Shown here: positions 46,048-55,281 of the stretch, one piece after another
Position numbering within the stretch: position 1 is the first letter of the stretch
Layout of the letters: every line of letters begins with the position of its first letter
Origin: Paracoccus albicereus
GTDB lineage: Bacteria; Pseudomonadota; Alphaproteobacteria; Rhodobacterales; Rhodobacteraceae
DNA: 64,000 bases
Direction of reading: 5' to 3'
Assembly (NCBI RefSeq): GCF_024359525.1
Contig: NZ_JAKZEU010000004.1
Location: 434,001 to 498,000, forward strand
The notes under the pieces: generated by a model
What the model was told of the DNA's origin: nothing
Database searches by the model: none
What the model saw: the letters and a program-made list of their open reading frames with translations, nothing else
Translations under genes and position numbers: made by a program

Positions 46048-46898
46048 GCCTTGCACGCAGAACGGGTTCGCTTCTGCGCTGGCCGCTGGCGGGGGTTGCA
46101 GTGGTCGCGCTGCATGTCGGACTGGCGGACTGGCTGATGCGGACCGACCGCTTGGGCCTACCGCACGCGCCCGCTGCACCGATCTCCGTCGAGTTCGAGC
46201 CCGCGCCACCTGCGCCGCAACCGGCGGAAGAACAGCCCGCGCCCGAACCAGCGCCCGAGCCTGAACCTCAGCCGGAGCCCGAGCCGCAGCAGGAGCCGGA
46301 GCCAAAACCCGAACCGGAGCCGATCCCGGAACCGGAACCCTTGCCTGAGGAAGTCGTCGCGCCGCCGCCGGATTTCACACCGCCACCGCTGACCGAATTG
46401 CCGCCGATCGGCAATATTTCGGACTTCATCCCCACGCCGCCCGTCTCGGAACTGGCGCTCGACCAGTCCGAACGTCCGCTTGCCCGGCCCGTCCGCCGCG
46501 AACCGGAGCCGGAGCCGGAGCCGCGACAGCAGCGCGAGCCTGAACCACAGCGACAACAGCAAACTGCCAGCCCCACACCCGCGCAGCCCGCACCGCAGCC
46601 AGCCGCACCGGCGGCGCCGAGCGCCGGGCAGATCGCGTCTTGGCAGCAGCAGGTCGGCCAGCGGATCGCCCGGCATATGTCGCGGACGCGCGTCGGGCGC
46701 GCTGGCAGCGCGACGGTTCAGATCGCGATCAACATCAACGCGAGCGGCGCGGCTGCGGCGCGTCTGAACGGCTCGACAGGCGACGCGCGAGCCGATCAGG
46801 CACTCGCGTCGCAGGCCGCCCGGATGCCATCAATGCCTGCACCGCCCGGCGGCCAGGCGCAGAGTTTCGTTCTGCCCGTCACGATACAGTTTCGGTGA
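46044..46898 (+). CDS. tonB: TonB
   Basis: A 284-residue TonB. An N-terminal membrane anchor (about 12-30) is followed by a long Pro/Glu repeat region (about 50-185, including repeated PEPEP and PQPEP) that spans the periplasm, then a C-terminal domain (about 200-284) with VQIAININASGAA and the family's final strand. The start is GTG 46044, inside the exbD stop. It transmits proton-motive force to outer-membrane receptors. No receptor gene is in the window. Confidence 0.9.
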   Translation: MSLARRTGSLLRWPLAGVAVVALHVGLADWLMRTDRLGLPHAPAAPISVEFEPAPPAPQPAEEQPAPEPAPEPEPQPEPEPQQEPEPKPEPEPIPEPEPLPEEVVAPPPDFTPPPLTELPPIGNISDFIPTPPVSELALDQSERPLARPVRREPEPEPEPRQQREPEPQRQQQTASPTPAQPAPQPAAPAAPSAGQIASWQQQVGQRIARHMSRTRVGRAGSATVQIAININASGAAAARLNGSTGDARADQALASQAARMPSMPAPPGGQAQSFVLPVTIQFR

Positions 46899-47851
46899 TG
46901 GCGGCACCCCCTCAGCGCCGGACGTGGACTGCCAACGACTACGCGCTGCGGCTCGACCCGCAGATGCTGGGCTTTATAGACGCAACCAACGCCCACTATC
47001 CGCCGGACACGATCGACGCGTCGGTCATGGCGCAGCGCGCGATCTACGATCGGATGTGCACAGCGTTTCGCGCCGTGCGTCCTGCCGATGTTCTGGTCGA
47101 AGATGTGCTGCCGCCCAGTTCGCATCCGATCCCGCTTCGCCAGTATCGCCGCCATGACGTGGTCACGCAGGTCGCCGCCGTCCTCTATCTGCACGGGGGC
47201 GGGCTGGTGGTCGGCGGCTTGGACAGTCACGACGATGTCTGCGCCGAGATCTGCGCGCGAACCGGTTTCCGCGTGACTGCCGCCGATTATCGACTGCTGC
47301 CGGAACATTCCTACGCCGATGCATGCGACGATGCCCTCGCCGCCTTGCGCTGGCTTCTTGACGAAAGCGGCGTGCCGGTCGTCGTGGTCGGCGACAGCGC
47401 TGGCGGGCTGCTGGCCGCGATGGCCGTTCAAGCCATGCGCGGCGAGGCGCGGCAGGCCGCAGGGCAGGTGCTGATCTATCCGGGCCTCGGCGGCGCGGAT
47501 GACCTGTCCTCGCGTATCGAGCATGCCGAGGCGCCGATGCTGACACGCGCCGAGGTCAAAGCCTACGATGCACTGCGCGGTGTCACGGCACCCACGCCGC
47601 TGGGCCAGCCCGACTTTTCCGGGCTGCCGCCGACCGTCGTCATCCCTGCAGAATGTGATCCATTATGCGACGACGCGGTGGTTTATGATGACGCGATCAG
47701 GCAGGCAGGCGGACGTTCGGTCTGCCTGATCCAGCAGGGCTGGGTGCATGGCGGTCTGCGCGCGCGTCATGCAGCCGATGTCGCCCGTCGCGCTTTCGAT
47801 GTGGCGGTGGACGCGATCGAGGCGCTTGGGCATGGACGCTGGCCGTACTGA
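46898..47851 (+). CDS. HSL-family alpha/beta hydrolase
   Basis: A 317-residue esterase of the hormone-sensitive-lipase family. It has the oxyanion motif LYLHGGGLVVG and the nucleophile elbow VVGDSAGGL. A catalytic Asp is probably in PAECDPLCDDAVVY and His in GWVHGG. It begins at ATG 46898 within the tonB stop (TGATG), so it is made with the TonB system. A role in hydrolysing a ligand imported through a TonB-dependent receptor, for example an ester siderophore or lipid, is inference. Convergent with the ABC ATPase gene three bases later. Confidence 0.88.
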   Translation: MAAPPQRRTWTANDYALRLDPQMLGFIDATNAHYPPDTIDASVMAQRAIYDRMCTAFRAVRPADVLVEDVLPPSSHPIPLRQYRRHDVVTQVAAVLYLHGGGLVVGGLDSHDDVCAEICARTGFRVTAADYRLLPEHSYADACDDALAALRWLLDESGVPVVVVGDSAGGLLAAMAVQAMRGEARQAAGQVLIYPGLGGADDLSSRIEHAEAPMLTRAEVKAYDALRGVTAPTPLGQPDFSGLPPTVVIPAECDPLCDDAVVYDDAIRQAGGRSVCLIQQGWVHGGLRARHAADVARRAFDVAVDAIEALGHGRWPY

Positions 47852-47854
47852 CGC

Positions 47855-49495
47855 TCAATGCCCGGCGGGCTTCATCCGCGTGCGCTCGATCGCCTGCTCC
47901 AGCCACCCCAGATGCATCTCGGGGACCGAAGCGAGCAGCATCTCGGTATAGGCATCGAAGGGCGGCGACAGGACCTGATCCTTCGGACCGTAGCGGACCA
48001 CCTTGCCCTGATGCATCACGGCGATGGAATCGGCGATGGCCTTCACCGTCGCCAGATCGTGCGTGATGAACAGATAGGCCACGCCCTCGACCTTCTGCAG
48101 GTCCAACAACAGCTTCAGGATCCCGTCGGCGATCAGCGGGTCGAGCGCGCTGGTCACCTCGTCGCAGATGATCAGTTTCGGCTTGGCGGCAAGGGCACGC
48201 GCGATGCACACGCGCTGCTTCTGCCCGCCGGACAGTTCAGCCGGGTAGCGGTCGGCAAAGCCCTTGCCCATTTCGATCTCGTCAAGCAATTCGGCGATGC
48301 GCTGCCGCTTTTCGGCGCCCTTCAGGCCAAAATAGAATTCCAGTGGACGGCCGATGATCTGGGCGACGGTCTGACGCGGATTCATCGCGACATCGGCCAT
48401 CTGATAGACCATCTGCAATTCGCGCAGGTCGTCCTTGCTTCGTCCCGACAGCGCGGGCGACAGCGTGCGACCCGCAAATTCGATCCGGCCTTCGCTTGGC
48501 GGCAGAAGCCCGGTGATCACACGCGCCAGCGTCGACTTGCCGGACCCGGATTCACCGACCACCGCGATCGTCTGGCCGGGATAGACCTCAACCGAGACAT
48601 CGTGCAGCACCTTCAGGCTGCCGCTATAGGCCGCGCCGATCTTGCGGGCAGCTAGAACGGGGGCGTCGCCTGGCTGCTTGGCCTCGTGTTCAATCTCGCG
48701 GACCGAAACCAGCGCACGCGTGTAATCCTCACGCGGCGCTTCGATGATCTGGCGGGTGTCGCCGTGTTCGACCATTCGGCCATGGCGCAGCACCATGATC
48801 TCGTCCGAAACCTGCGCCACGACGGCCAGATCGTGGGTGATGTAAAGCGCCGCCACGCCTTCGTCGCGGATCGCGTCCTTGATCGCGGCCAGAACACCGA
48901 TCTGGGTGGTCACGTCCAGTGCGGTCGTCGGCTCGTCAAAGACGATCAGGTCGGGCTTGCAGGCCAGTGCCATCGCGGTCATCGCACGCTGCAGCTGCCC
49001 GCCCGAAACCTGATGCGGATAGCGGTCGCCGAACGTGTCGGGATTGGGCAGCTTCAGCTTGGCGAACAATTCGCGCGCCCGCGCCTCGACCGCCCGCCTG
49101 CCCGACTTGCCGTGCGCCAGCACCGCCTCGACGACCTGATCCATCAGTTTCAGCGCCGGGTTGAAGGACGCTGCCGCCGATTGCGCGACATAGGCCACCT
49201 CGTTGCTGCGCAGGCGTCGCAGACCCCGCGGCCCGACCTTCAGGATGTCGCGGCCGTTCAGATAGACTTCACCCCCGGTGATGCGAACCCCGCCCCGACC
49301 GTAGGCCATGGAGGCGAGACCGATGGTGGACTTGCCGGCGCCGGATTCGCCGATCAGCCCCAGCACCCGACCCTTCTCCAGCGTGAAGGAGACACCATGG
49401 ACGATGGTGATATCCTCGGGCGGTTCACCCGGCGCGTAGACCGTGGCGCCGATCTTCAGGTCGCGGACATCGAGCAATGCGGTCGGTTCAGCCAC
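47855..49495 (-). CDS. ABC transporter ATP-binding protein, two fused ATPase domains
   Basis: A 546-residue protein with two complete peptide-type ATPase domains. Domain 1 has GESGAGKST, QVSGGQLQRA and LIVFDEPTTALD; domain 2 has GESGSGKST, ELSGGQKQRV and LIICDEVTSALD. Both carry the C-terminal oligopeptide/nickel-type extension. It powers the two permeases encoded upstream, as DppD and DppF do together. The start overlaps the DppC-type gene by eight bases. It is the last gene of the minus-strand catabolic operon. Confidence 0.93.
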   Translation of the reverse strand: MAEPTALLDVRDLKIGATVYAPGEPPEDITIVHGVSFTLEKGRVLGLIGESGAGKSTIGLASMAYGRGGVRITGGEVYLNGRDILKVGPRGLRRLRSNEVAYVAQSAAASFNPALKLMDQVVEAVLAHGKSGRRAVEARARELFAKLKLPNPDTFGDRYPHQVSGGQLQRAMTAMALACKPDLIVFDEPTTALDVTTQIGVLAAIKDAIRDEGVAALYITHDLAVVAQVSDEIMVLRHGRMVEHGDTRQIIEAPREDYTRALVSVREIEHEAKQPGDAPVLAARKIGAAYSGSLKVLHDVSVEVYPGQTIAVVGESGSGKSTLARVITGLLPPSEGRIEFAGRTLSPALSGRSKDDLRELQMVYQMADVAMNPRQTVAQIIGRPLEFYFGLKGAEKRQRIAELLDEIEMGKGFADRYPAELSGGQKQRVCIARALAAKPKLIICDEVTSALDPLIADGILKLLLDLQKVEGVAYLFITHDLATVKAIADSIAVMHQGKVVRYGPKDQVLSPPFDAYTEMLLASVPEMHLGWLEQAIERTRMKPAGH

Positions 49496-50315
49496 CGCGT
49501 CCCCCCTTCAGATCTGTGGTCCGATTCAGGATCCAGTCGGCCACCAGGTTGACCGAAATCGCCAGAAGCGCGATCGCGGCGGCCGGCAGCAACGCGGCGC
49601 CGACACCGAAGACGATCCCGTCCTTGTTTTCCTTCACCATCGAGCCCCAGTCGGCTTCCGGTGGCTGGATGCCGAGACCCAGGAAGGACAGCGCCGACAG
49701 AAGCAGGATCTGGAAGATGAAGCGCAGGCCCAGTTCCGCCACCAACGGGGTCAAGGCGTTTGGCAGGATCTCTCGGAAGATGACCCACAGATGCCCCTCG
49801 CCGCGCAGCCGCGCAGCCTCGACGTAATCCATCACGTTGATGTCGACGGCGACCGCGCGGGCCAGGCGATAGACCCGTGTCGCGTCCAGCACGCCCATCA
49901 CGCAGACCAGCACGACCAGCGTCGAGGGCAGGACCGACAGCACCACCAGCGCGAAGATCAACGTCGGGATCGCCATCAGCATATCGACGAAGCGCGACAG
50001 CACCATGTCGACCCACCCACCCATCACTGCGGCTGTGAAGCCCAGGATCGAGCCCAGCGAGAAGGACAAGGCCGTCGCCAGCGCGGCAATCAGGATCGTG
50101 GTGCGCGCGCCGTAGATCAGTCGCGACAGCAGGTCGCGGCCCAGGTTGTCGGTGCCCAGAAGATGCGTGGAAGACGAAGGCTCCCACACGCCGCCGACGA
50201 TCTGGGTGTTTGGGAACGGCGCGACCCACGGCGCGAAGACCGCGGCAAAAACGAACATGAGCGTGAGGATGATACCGATCCAGGCGCTGATGGGGATGCG
50301 ACGCAAGGACATCAT
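49488..50315 (-). CDS. ABC transporter permease, DppC type
   Basis: A 275-residue inner-membrane permease with an N-terminal helix (about 12-30) and a BPD_transp_1 domain (about 80-265) of five helices. The EAA loop reads YVEAARLRGEGHLWVIFREI. The conserved LGTDNLGRDLLSRLIYGAR precedes the membrane domain. It pairs with the DppB-type subunit, ending directly after it without a gap. Confidence 0.93.
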   Translation of the reverse strand: MMSLRRIPISAWIGIILTLMFVFAAVFAPWVAPFPNTQIVGGVWEPSSSTHLLGTDNLGRDLLSRLIYGARTTILIAALATALSFSLGSILGFTAAVMGGWVDMVLSRFVDMLMAIPTLIFALVVLSVLPSTLVVLVCVMGVLDATRVYRLARAVAVDINVMDYVEAARLRGEGHLWVIFREILPNALTPLVAELGLRFIFQILLLSALSFLGLGIQPPEADWGSMVKENKDGIVFGVGAALLPAAAIALLAISVNLVADWILNRTTDLKGGRGG

Positions 50316-51275
50316 CTACCTCGGATGTCGCAAACGCGGATTGGCGAGGATCGAGACGACATCGGCCACGATGTTCAGCCCGATGAAGACCGCCGCGAAG
50401 ATCAGCCCCGCCGCCTGCACCACCGGGACGTCGCGCTTGGCCACATGATCGACCAGGAACTGGCCCATGCCGGGATAGACGAAGATCACCTCGACCACGA
50501 CGACGCCGACGACCAGATAGGCGAGGTTCAACATCACCACGTTGACGATCGGCGCGATCGCGTTGGGAAACGCGTGGCGCAGGATGACACGGAACTGGCT
50601 GAGGCCCTTCAGTTCGGCGGTCTCGATGTAAGCCGATTGCATGACGTTCAGGATCGCGGCGCGCGTCATCCGCATCATGTGCGCAAGCACGACCAGAGTC
50701 AGCGTGGCGGCGGGCAGCGCCACCGCGTTCAGCCGCGCACCGAAGCCCATCCCGTCATAGACCGTCGAAACCGAGGTGAACCAGCCAAGCTTCACCGCGA
50801 CAAAGTAGATCAGCAGATAGCCGATGAAGAATTCGGGCAGCGAGATCGACGCCAAAGTCGCCCCCGAGATCAGCTTGTCCGGCCACCGTCCGCGGAAGCG
50901 AACGGCCAGCAAGCCCAGCAGGATCGCCAGGGGCACCGCGATGATCGCGGCGACACCCGCCAGGAACAGCGTGTTCTTCAGCCGCGGCCCGATCGTGGCC
51001 GCGATATTCTGCCCGCTGGTCAATGACGTGCCCAGATCGCCGGTCACGACTCCGCCCAGCCAGGACAGGTATCGCATGTAGGCAGGTTCGTTCAGGCCCA
51101 GTTTCTCGCGCAGGTTCGCCAGCGCCTGCGGGGTCGCGGTCTGGCCCAGAATCGACTGGGCCACGTCACCAGGCAGGATCTGGGTGCCGACGAAGATCAG
51201 CAGCGAGACCGCGAAAAGCAGCAGCAGGCCTAAACCGACCCGCTGCGCTATCAGTTTGGCGACAGCGCCACGCAC
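50316..51275 (-). CDS. ABC transporter permease, DppB type
   Basis: A 319-residue permease with a first helix (about 12-30), the conserved LGLNEPAYMRYLSWL and GDLGTSLTSG, and a membrane domain (about 95-315) with the EAA loop YIETAELKGLSQFRVILRHA. It forms the heterodimeric channel with the DppC-type protein. It lies one base after the substrate-binding protein gene. Confidence 0.93.
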   Translation of the reverse strand: MRGAVAKLIAQRVGLGLLLLFAVSLLIFVGTQILPGDVAQSILGQTATPQALANLREKLGLNEPAYMRYLSWLGGVVTGDLGTSLTSGQNIAATIGPRLKNTLFLAGVAAIIAVPLAILLGLLAVRFRGRWPDKLISGATLASISLPEFFIGYLLIYFVAVKLGWFTSVSTVYDGMGFGARLNAVALPAATLTLVVLAHMMRMTRAAILNVMQSAYIETAELKGLSQFRVILRHAFPNAIAPIVNVVMLNLAYLVVGVVVVEVIFVYPGMGQFLVDHVAKRDVPVVQAAGLIFAAVFIGLNIVADVVSILANPRLRHPR

Positions 51276-51276
51276 C

Positions 51277-52860
51277 TTAGCTGTTCAGCCAGCATTTCGA
51301 CGGCGCGTAACCTTGCATCATCTCGTGGTTGCCATCAGGCACCCAACCGCCGACCGCAGGACCCGTCGCCTCGACCCAATCGTTGAACATGGGGGTGATC
51401 ACGCCCCCCTCGTCGTGGACTATCTGGCTCATGTCGGCGTACATCTGCGTGCGTCGCGCCTCGTCCAGTTCGCCCCGCGCGGCGATCAGCATCTTGTCAA
51501 AATCCTCGCGCATGAAGCGCGTGTCGTTCCAGTCGGCCTTGGAATAGTAGGCCGTCGTGTACATCTGGTCCTGCGTCGGGCGACCGCCCCAGTAGGACGC
51601 GCAGAAGGGCTGCACGTTCCAGACCTCGGACCAGTAGCCGTCCCCCGGCTCGCGCTGGATTTCCAGCGTGATGCCTGCTTCGGCCGCGCTTTGCTGGAAC
51701 AGCTGCGTGGCATCGATCGCGCCGGGGAAGGCGACTTCGGACGTGCGCAGAAGGATCGGGCCTTCGTGGCCGGATTTCTTGTAATGCTCGGCCGCGCGCT
51801 CGGGATCGTAGCTGCGCTGCTCAAGCTGGGTGAACAGCGGATAGGCCTGGTTCACCGGCGTATCGTTACCAGCCGATCCGTAGCCCAGCAGGATCTTCTC
51901 GACCATCTCTTCGCGGTTGATCGCGTATTTCAGCGCAAGCCGCAGGTCGTTGTTGTCGAAGGGCGCGGTGTTGCAATGCGCGATGAACACGTAATGACCG
52001 CGGCCGGCTACGTTCTGGACGGTGACACCCGGAACGCGCTTGATCAGGTCCACGATCTTCGGCTCGACGCGGTTGATCATGTGGACTTGGCCGCTTTGCA
52101 GCGCGGCCATCCGCGCGGTCGCGTCGTTGATGACAGTGACCTCGATCTGGTCGGCCCATCCGCGATCATCACGCCAATAGTTCTCGTATTTCTCGCCCAC
52201 ATGACGGACGCCGGGCTCATTCGCGACGACCTTGTAGGGGCCGGTGCCGATCCCCGCGGCCGGATCGTCCTTGCCGCCGTTCGGCTGGATCTTCAGATGG
52301 TAGTCGTCCATCAGATAAGGCATGTCGGCGTTGGGCTCGCTGAGCGTGATCTTGACGCTGTCGCCATCGGCCGACAGGCCCGAGATGCCGGTCAGAACGC
52401 CAAGCGCGCCGGATTGCGAGCTTTCGTCGGCGTGACGCTCCAGCGTCGCCAGCACGTCCTGCGCAGTCATTTCCTGCCCGTTGTGGAACTGCACGCCCTT
52501 GCGGATGCGGAAGGTCCATTCCTTCGCGTCTGGGGTCGAGCTCCATTCTTCGGCCAGCGCCGGGACAAGGCTGCCATCGGGCGCAAGCTCGACCAGTTGC
52601 TCGCCCCATTGCCGTCCGAAGACGAACATGACCGAGCTGAGCCAGGTCGCCGGATCGAGGCTGTCGGTCGCCGCACCACCCTGCAGGCCGACCTTCATCA
52701 CGCCGCCGCGCACCGCTTCCTGCGCCCGGGCCGCGCTGCTCAGCAGCGTGTTTGCGAATGTCGCGCCAACGCCAAGCGCCGCCGCCCGACCCAGAAACGC
52801 GCGCCGGTCCAAACGGCCGAGGATCACCCGGCGGCTCAGATATTCCAGTTCCTTTGACAT
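51277..52860 (-). CDS. ABC transporter substrate-binding protein, family 5
   Basis: A 527-residue periplasmic binding protein of SBP family 5 (peptides, opines, nickel, other small ligands). A Tat leader with LDRRAFLGRAAALG precedes the mature start near ARAQEAV. Mature motifs include LVPALAEEWSS and FRIRKGVQFHNGQEMTAQDV. GGGAGAGG upstream supports ATG 52860. The ligand cannot be read from sequence. Operon position after a carnitine-type pathway suggests a carnitine conjugate or related quaternary amine. Confidence 0.92.
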   Translation of the reverse strand: MSKELEYLSRRVILGRLDRRAFLGRAAALGVGATFANTLLSSAARAQEAVRGGVMKVGLQGGAATDSLDPATWLSSVMFVFGRQWGEQLVELAPDGSLVPALAEEWSSTPDAKEWTFRIRKGVQFHNGQEMTAQDVLATLERHADESSQSGALGVLTGISGLSADGDSVKITLSEPNADMPYLMDDYHLKIQPNGGKDDPAAGIGTGPYKVVANEPGVRHVGEKYENYWRDDRGWADQIEVTVINDATARMAALQSGQVHMINRVEPKIVDLIKRVPGVTVQNVAGRGHYVFIAHCNTAPFDNNDLRLALKYAINREEMVEKILLGYGSAGNDTPVNQAYPLFTQLEQRSYDPERAAEHYKKSGHEGPILLRTSEVAFPGAIDATQLFQQSAAEAGITLEIQREPGDGYWSEVWNVQPFCASYWGGRPTQDQMYTTAYYSKADWNDTRFMREDFDKMLIAARGELDEARRTQMYADMSQIVHDEGGVITPMFNDWVEATGPAVGGWVPDGNHEMMQGYAPSKCWLNS

Positions 52861-53026
52861 CGTTACCTCTCCCTGATCTGCCGCTTTGCGGCTTGTTGGT
52901 TCAGTCTGGCTTTGGTGGCGCAATCGGTCCGCAGGACGTTGCGCCGTTCTTCGGCCGACATGTTGGCGCCATAGGACAACACGTTGACCCGAAACATCAA
53001 GTCAAACCACGTTAGCGCTGACGAAT

Positions 53027-55024
53027 TCACAGCCCGAACCGTGGAATGACCGTATTGAAGTCACGCTGGGCGAAGGGTCTGTCGCCTTCATGGGCGGTCA
53101 GTCGCGCCTGCATCGTGAAAGACTCCGCGTCGGACTGCATGCTTGCCTGCACCTCGGTCCGCCAGCTCCAGTCACCGCGACCGCCCGCCTGGTACCAGGC
53201 TATTTCCGCCCGAGCGGACAGCGGGTCGTCGGGATCAATCGTCCAGACCTCTCGCATTCGGCTGTCATTGATCAGGCCGTGGTCATCATCGGTCAGCGAG
53301 CCGAAGTCGTTTTCCACGATGACGCGCACCTCTCCGCCTTCATCCCGTTCGACATGGCGATACGACGATGACGGCCGGATCTGGGTCGTCTTCCATGGTT
53401 CGGCGCCTTCCGGCGTCTCGAAGCGCCACTCGTCACCCGCTGCGGTCGGACGCACCGGCAAGGTCACCGCGCCGCGGTGAAGCGTCACCGTCGCCGCTTC
53501 AGGCGATGGCCAGATCACCGGCCAGTAGGCGGTCGAGACGGCAATTCGCAAATGGTGACCCTTAGGGATGCGATAGGCGCACTGATCCAGGGTGACGGAA
53601 ACCTCGACCCGCTCGCCGGGCTGCAAGGGGGTCGGTTCGCTGCGCGAGTTGCGCTGGCTCAGGTTCAGCAGACCGTAGGATATCAGCTCGCTCGCGCCGT
53701 CGGGATGGACGTCGCACAACCGAACGCACAGATTGGCCTGCGGCCGGTCTGCGTCCAGCGTCAGCACGATCGACGGAGCGCCGACCAGATCGAGCGGTTC
53801 AGCCAGCGCTGCACCATCGAAACAGGCCGAGCGCTCATCATCCTCGCGCTGGTCACCGGGCAGTTCAGGACCGAACATGAACGGGAAATACTCGCCGCCC
53901 GCCAGACCGCAATCTTGCGGAGACGCGACCGGAACCGCGATTTCGATGGGTGCATCTTGCAGCCTGCCGTCGCCCAGATGCAGGACCTTGGCGCCGATTG
54001 TCGACGTGGGCCATTCGGCCTCGGCGATCCAGTGACCGGGCCGTTCGTCGTGCCAGCGGTCAGGCCGGACGCTGTCCATCAGCCACAGCCGCATCGCTGG
54101 ATCGTCCTGGACGCCGGTGTCCACGCCTTTCAGCCAGCGATCCCACCAGCGCTTTGCCTCTTGCAGAAAGCCGATGGCCGGCTGAGGGCCGGCATAATGG
54201 GGATATTTGTGGATCCACGGGCCGACAATGCCCTTCACCGGCGCGGACAGGTTTTCCACCAGATGCGCGGTGGTGTTGCGATAGCCGTCATGCCAGCCAG
54301 AGATGGTCAGGACGGCGGCCTCGATGGCGCCGTAATCCTCGCAGACCGAGCCACGCCGCCAGTAATCGTCGCGGGCCTGATGGTTCAGCCAGATCTGGGG
54401 GAAGAACGGCATCGCCTCGATCCGCTCGCGCCACATGTCACGCCAAGCGTCGCCCACCAGCGCCGGGTCAGGCGGGCGCGCGATGTAGGACAGCATGTTC
54501 GCGCCCCAACCGAGGTTTTCGTTCAGCAGACAGCCACCCTTGTAATGGATGTCGTCGGCATAGCGGTCCACCGTCGAGCAGATGGTGATGATCGCCTTCA
54601 GCGCAGGCGGGCGCAGCGCGGCAAGCTGCAGCGAATTGAATCCGCCCCACGAGATCCCCATCATGCCGACGCTGCCGTTGCACCAGGGCTGCGCGGCCAG
54701 CCATCCGATCACAGCCAGCGCGTCCGCCCACTCGCCGTCGGAATATTCATCCTCTGGCCGTCCCTGACTGTCGCCCGATCCGCGCATATCGACGCGCACC
54801 CCGGCATAGCCGTGGCCCGCGAACCAGGGATGGGTCAGGGCGTCGCGGTAGGTGGTGCCGTCCCGCTTGCGATAGGGCAGGAATTCCAGGATCGCAGGCA
54901 CCGGATCGGCCTCGGCATCGACGGGTTTCCAGATCCGCGCGGACAGGCGGGTGCCATCTTCCATGACGATTCCGACATCGGGCTGTTCCTCGATCGCCCT
55001 CGGGAAATCCGTCGTGAACTTCAT
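53027..55024 (-). CDS. CocE/NonD-family hydrolase
   Basis: A 665-residue serine hydrolase of the CocE/NonD (X-Pro dipeptidyl-peptidase-like) family. The alpha/beta core covers about 1-330 with a helical cap inserted, the nucleophile in GMMGISWGGFNS and the His probably in VGPWIHKYPH. A C-terminal jelly-roll domain covers about 400-665. The family cleaves esters and amides such as cocaine and acyl-amides. The start overlaps the stop of the crotonase remnant (ATGA). With the ABC importer downstream, it may release carnitine or another alcohol from an imported ester. Confidence 0.88.
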   Translation of the reverse strand: MKFTTDFPRAIEEQPDVGIVMEDGTRLSARIWKPVDAEADPVPAILEFLPYRKRDGTTYRDALTHPWFAGHGYAGVRVDMRGSGDSQGRPEDEYSDGEWADALAVIGWLAAQPWCNGSVGMMGISWGGFNSLQLAALRPPALKAIITICSTVDRYADDIHYKGGCLLNENLGWGANMLSYIARPPDPALVGDAWRDMWRERIEAMPFFPQIWLNHQARDDYWRRGSVCEDYGAIEAAVLTISGWHDGYRNTTAHLVENLSAPVKGIVGPWIHKYPHYAGPQPAIGFLQEAKRWWDRWLKGVDTGVQDDPAMRLWLMDSVRPDRWHDERPGHWIAEAEWPTSTIGAKVLHLGDGRLQDAPIEIAVPVASPQDCGLAGGEYFPFMFGPELPGDQREDDERSACFDGAALAEPLDLVGAPSIVLTLDADRPQANLCVRLCDVHPDGASELISYGLLNLSQRNSRSEPTPLQPGERVEVSVTLDQCAYRIPKGHHLRIAVSTAYWPVIWPSPEAATVTLHRGAVTLPVRPTAAGDEWRFETPEGAEPWKTTQIRPSSSYRHVERDEGGEVRVIVENDFGSLTDDDHGLINDSRMREVWTIDPDDPLSARAEIAWYQAGGRGDWSWRTEVQASMQSDAESFTMQARLTAHEGDRPFAQRDFNTVIPRFGL

Positions 55025-55275
55025 CGATGTCCCTTCCAGTCCTGGTCACGCTCGCCGGCGAAGGCGCGCAAACCTTCAACGGCATCGTCGGATCCGCCGA
55101 ACCAACCACAGCGGCGATGCTGACCTTGCATGACATTGCTCATCGTGCAGCGGCTACCCTCGATCCGAGGTTCGCACACGACATATCGGATCGCGACATA
55201 GACCACCGGCGCCCCGACCGCCAGCACGCGCTTGGCCTTCGCTATCGCTTCCGAAGCGGACAGGGGATTGTTCAC
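55021..55275 (-). pseudogene. Truncated CaiD-like enoyl-CoA hydratase remnant
   Basis: An 84-codon open frame between the dehydrogenase and CocE genes. Its end, SDDAVEGLRAFAGERDQDWK then GHR, closely follows the C terminus of carnitinyl-CoA dehydratase CaiD ([20 protein letters not shown], then GR). The preceding part, SEAIAKAKRVLAVGAPVVYV, also matches the crotonase C-terminal helices. The N-terminal two thirds, with the oxyanion hole, are missing. A GTG at 55275 with GGGAG upstream could still permit translation. Its TGA overlaps the CocE start, so the fragment may be kept for coupling. Confidence 0.7.
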
Positions 55276-55281
55276 CGCTCC

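Noticed and set aside
49443..51026. Plus-strand ORF of 527 codons
   Set aside because: It is antisense to the ABC permease genes, Gln/Arg/Asp-rich and without domain similarity.
51184..52857. Large plus-strand ORF of 557 codons
   Set aside because: It is antisense to the ABC binding-protein gene, has His/Arg/Gln-rich composition typical of GC-rich shadow frames and no recognisable domain.
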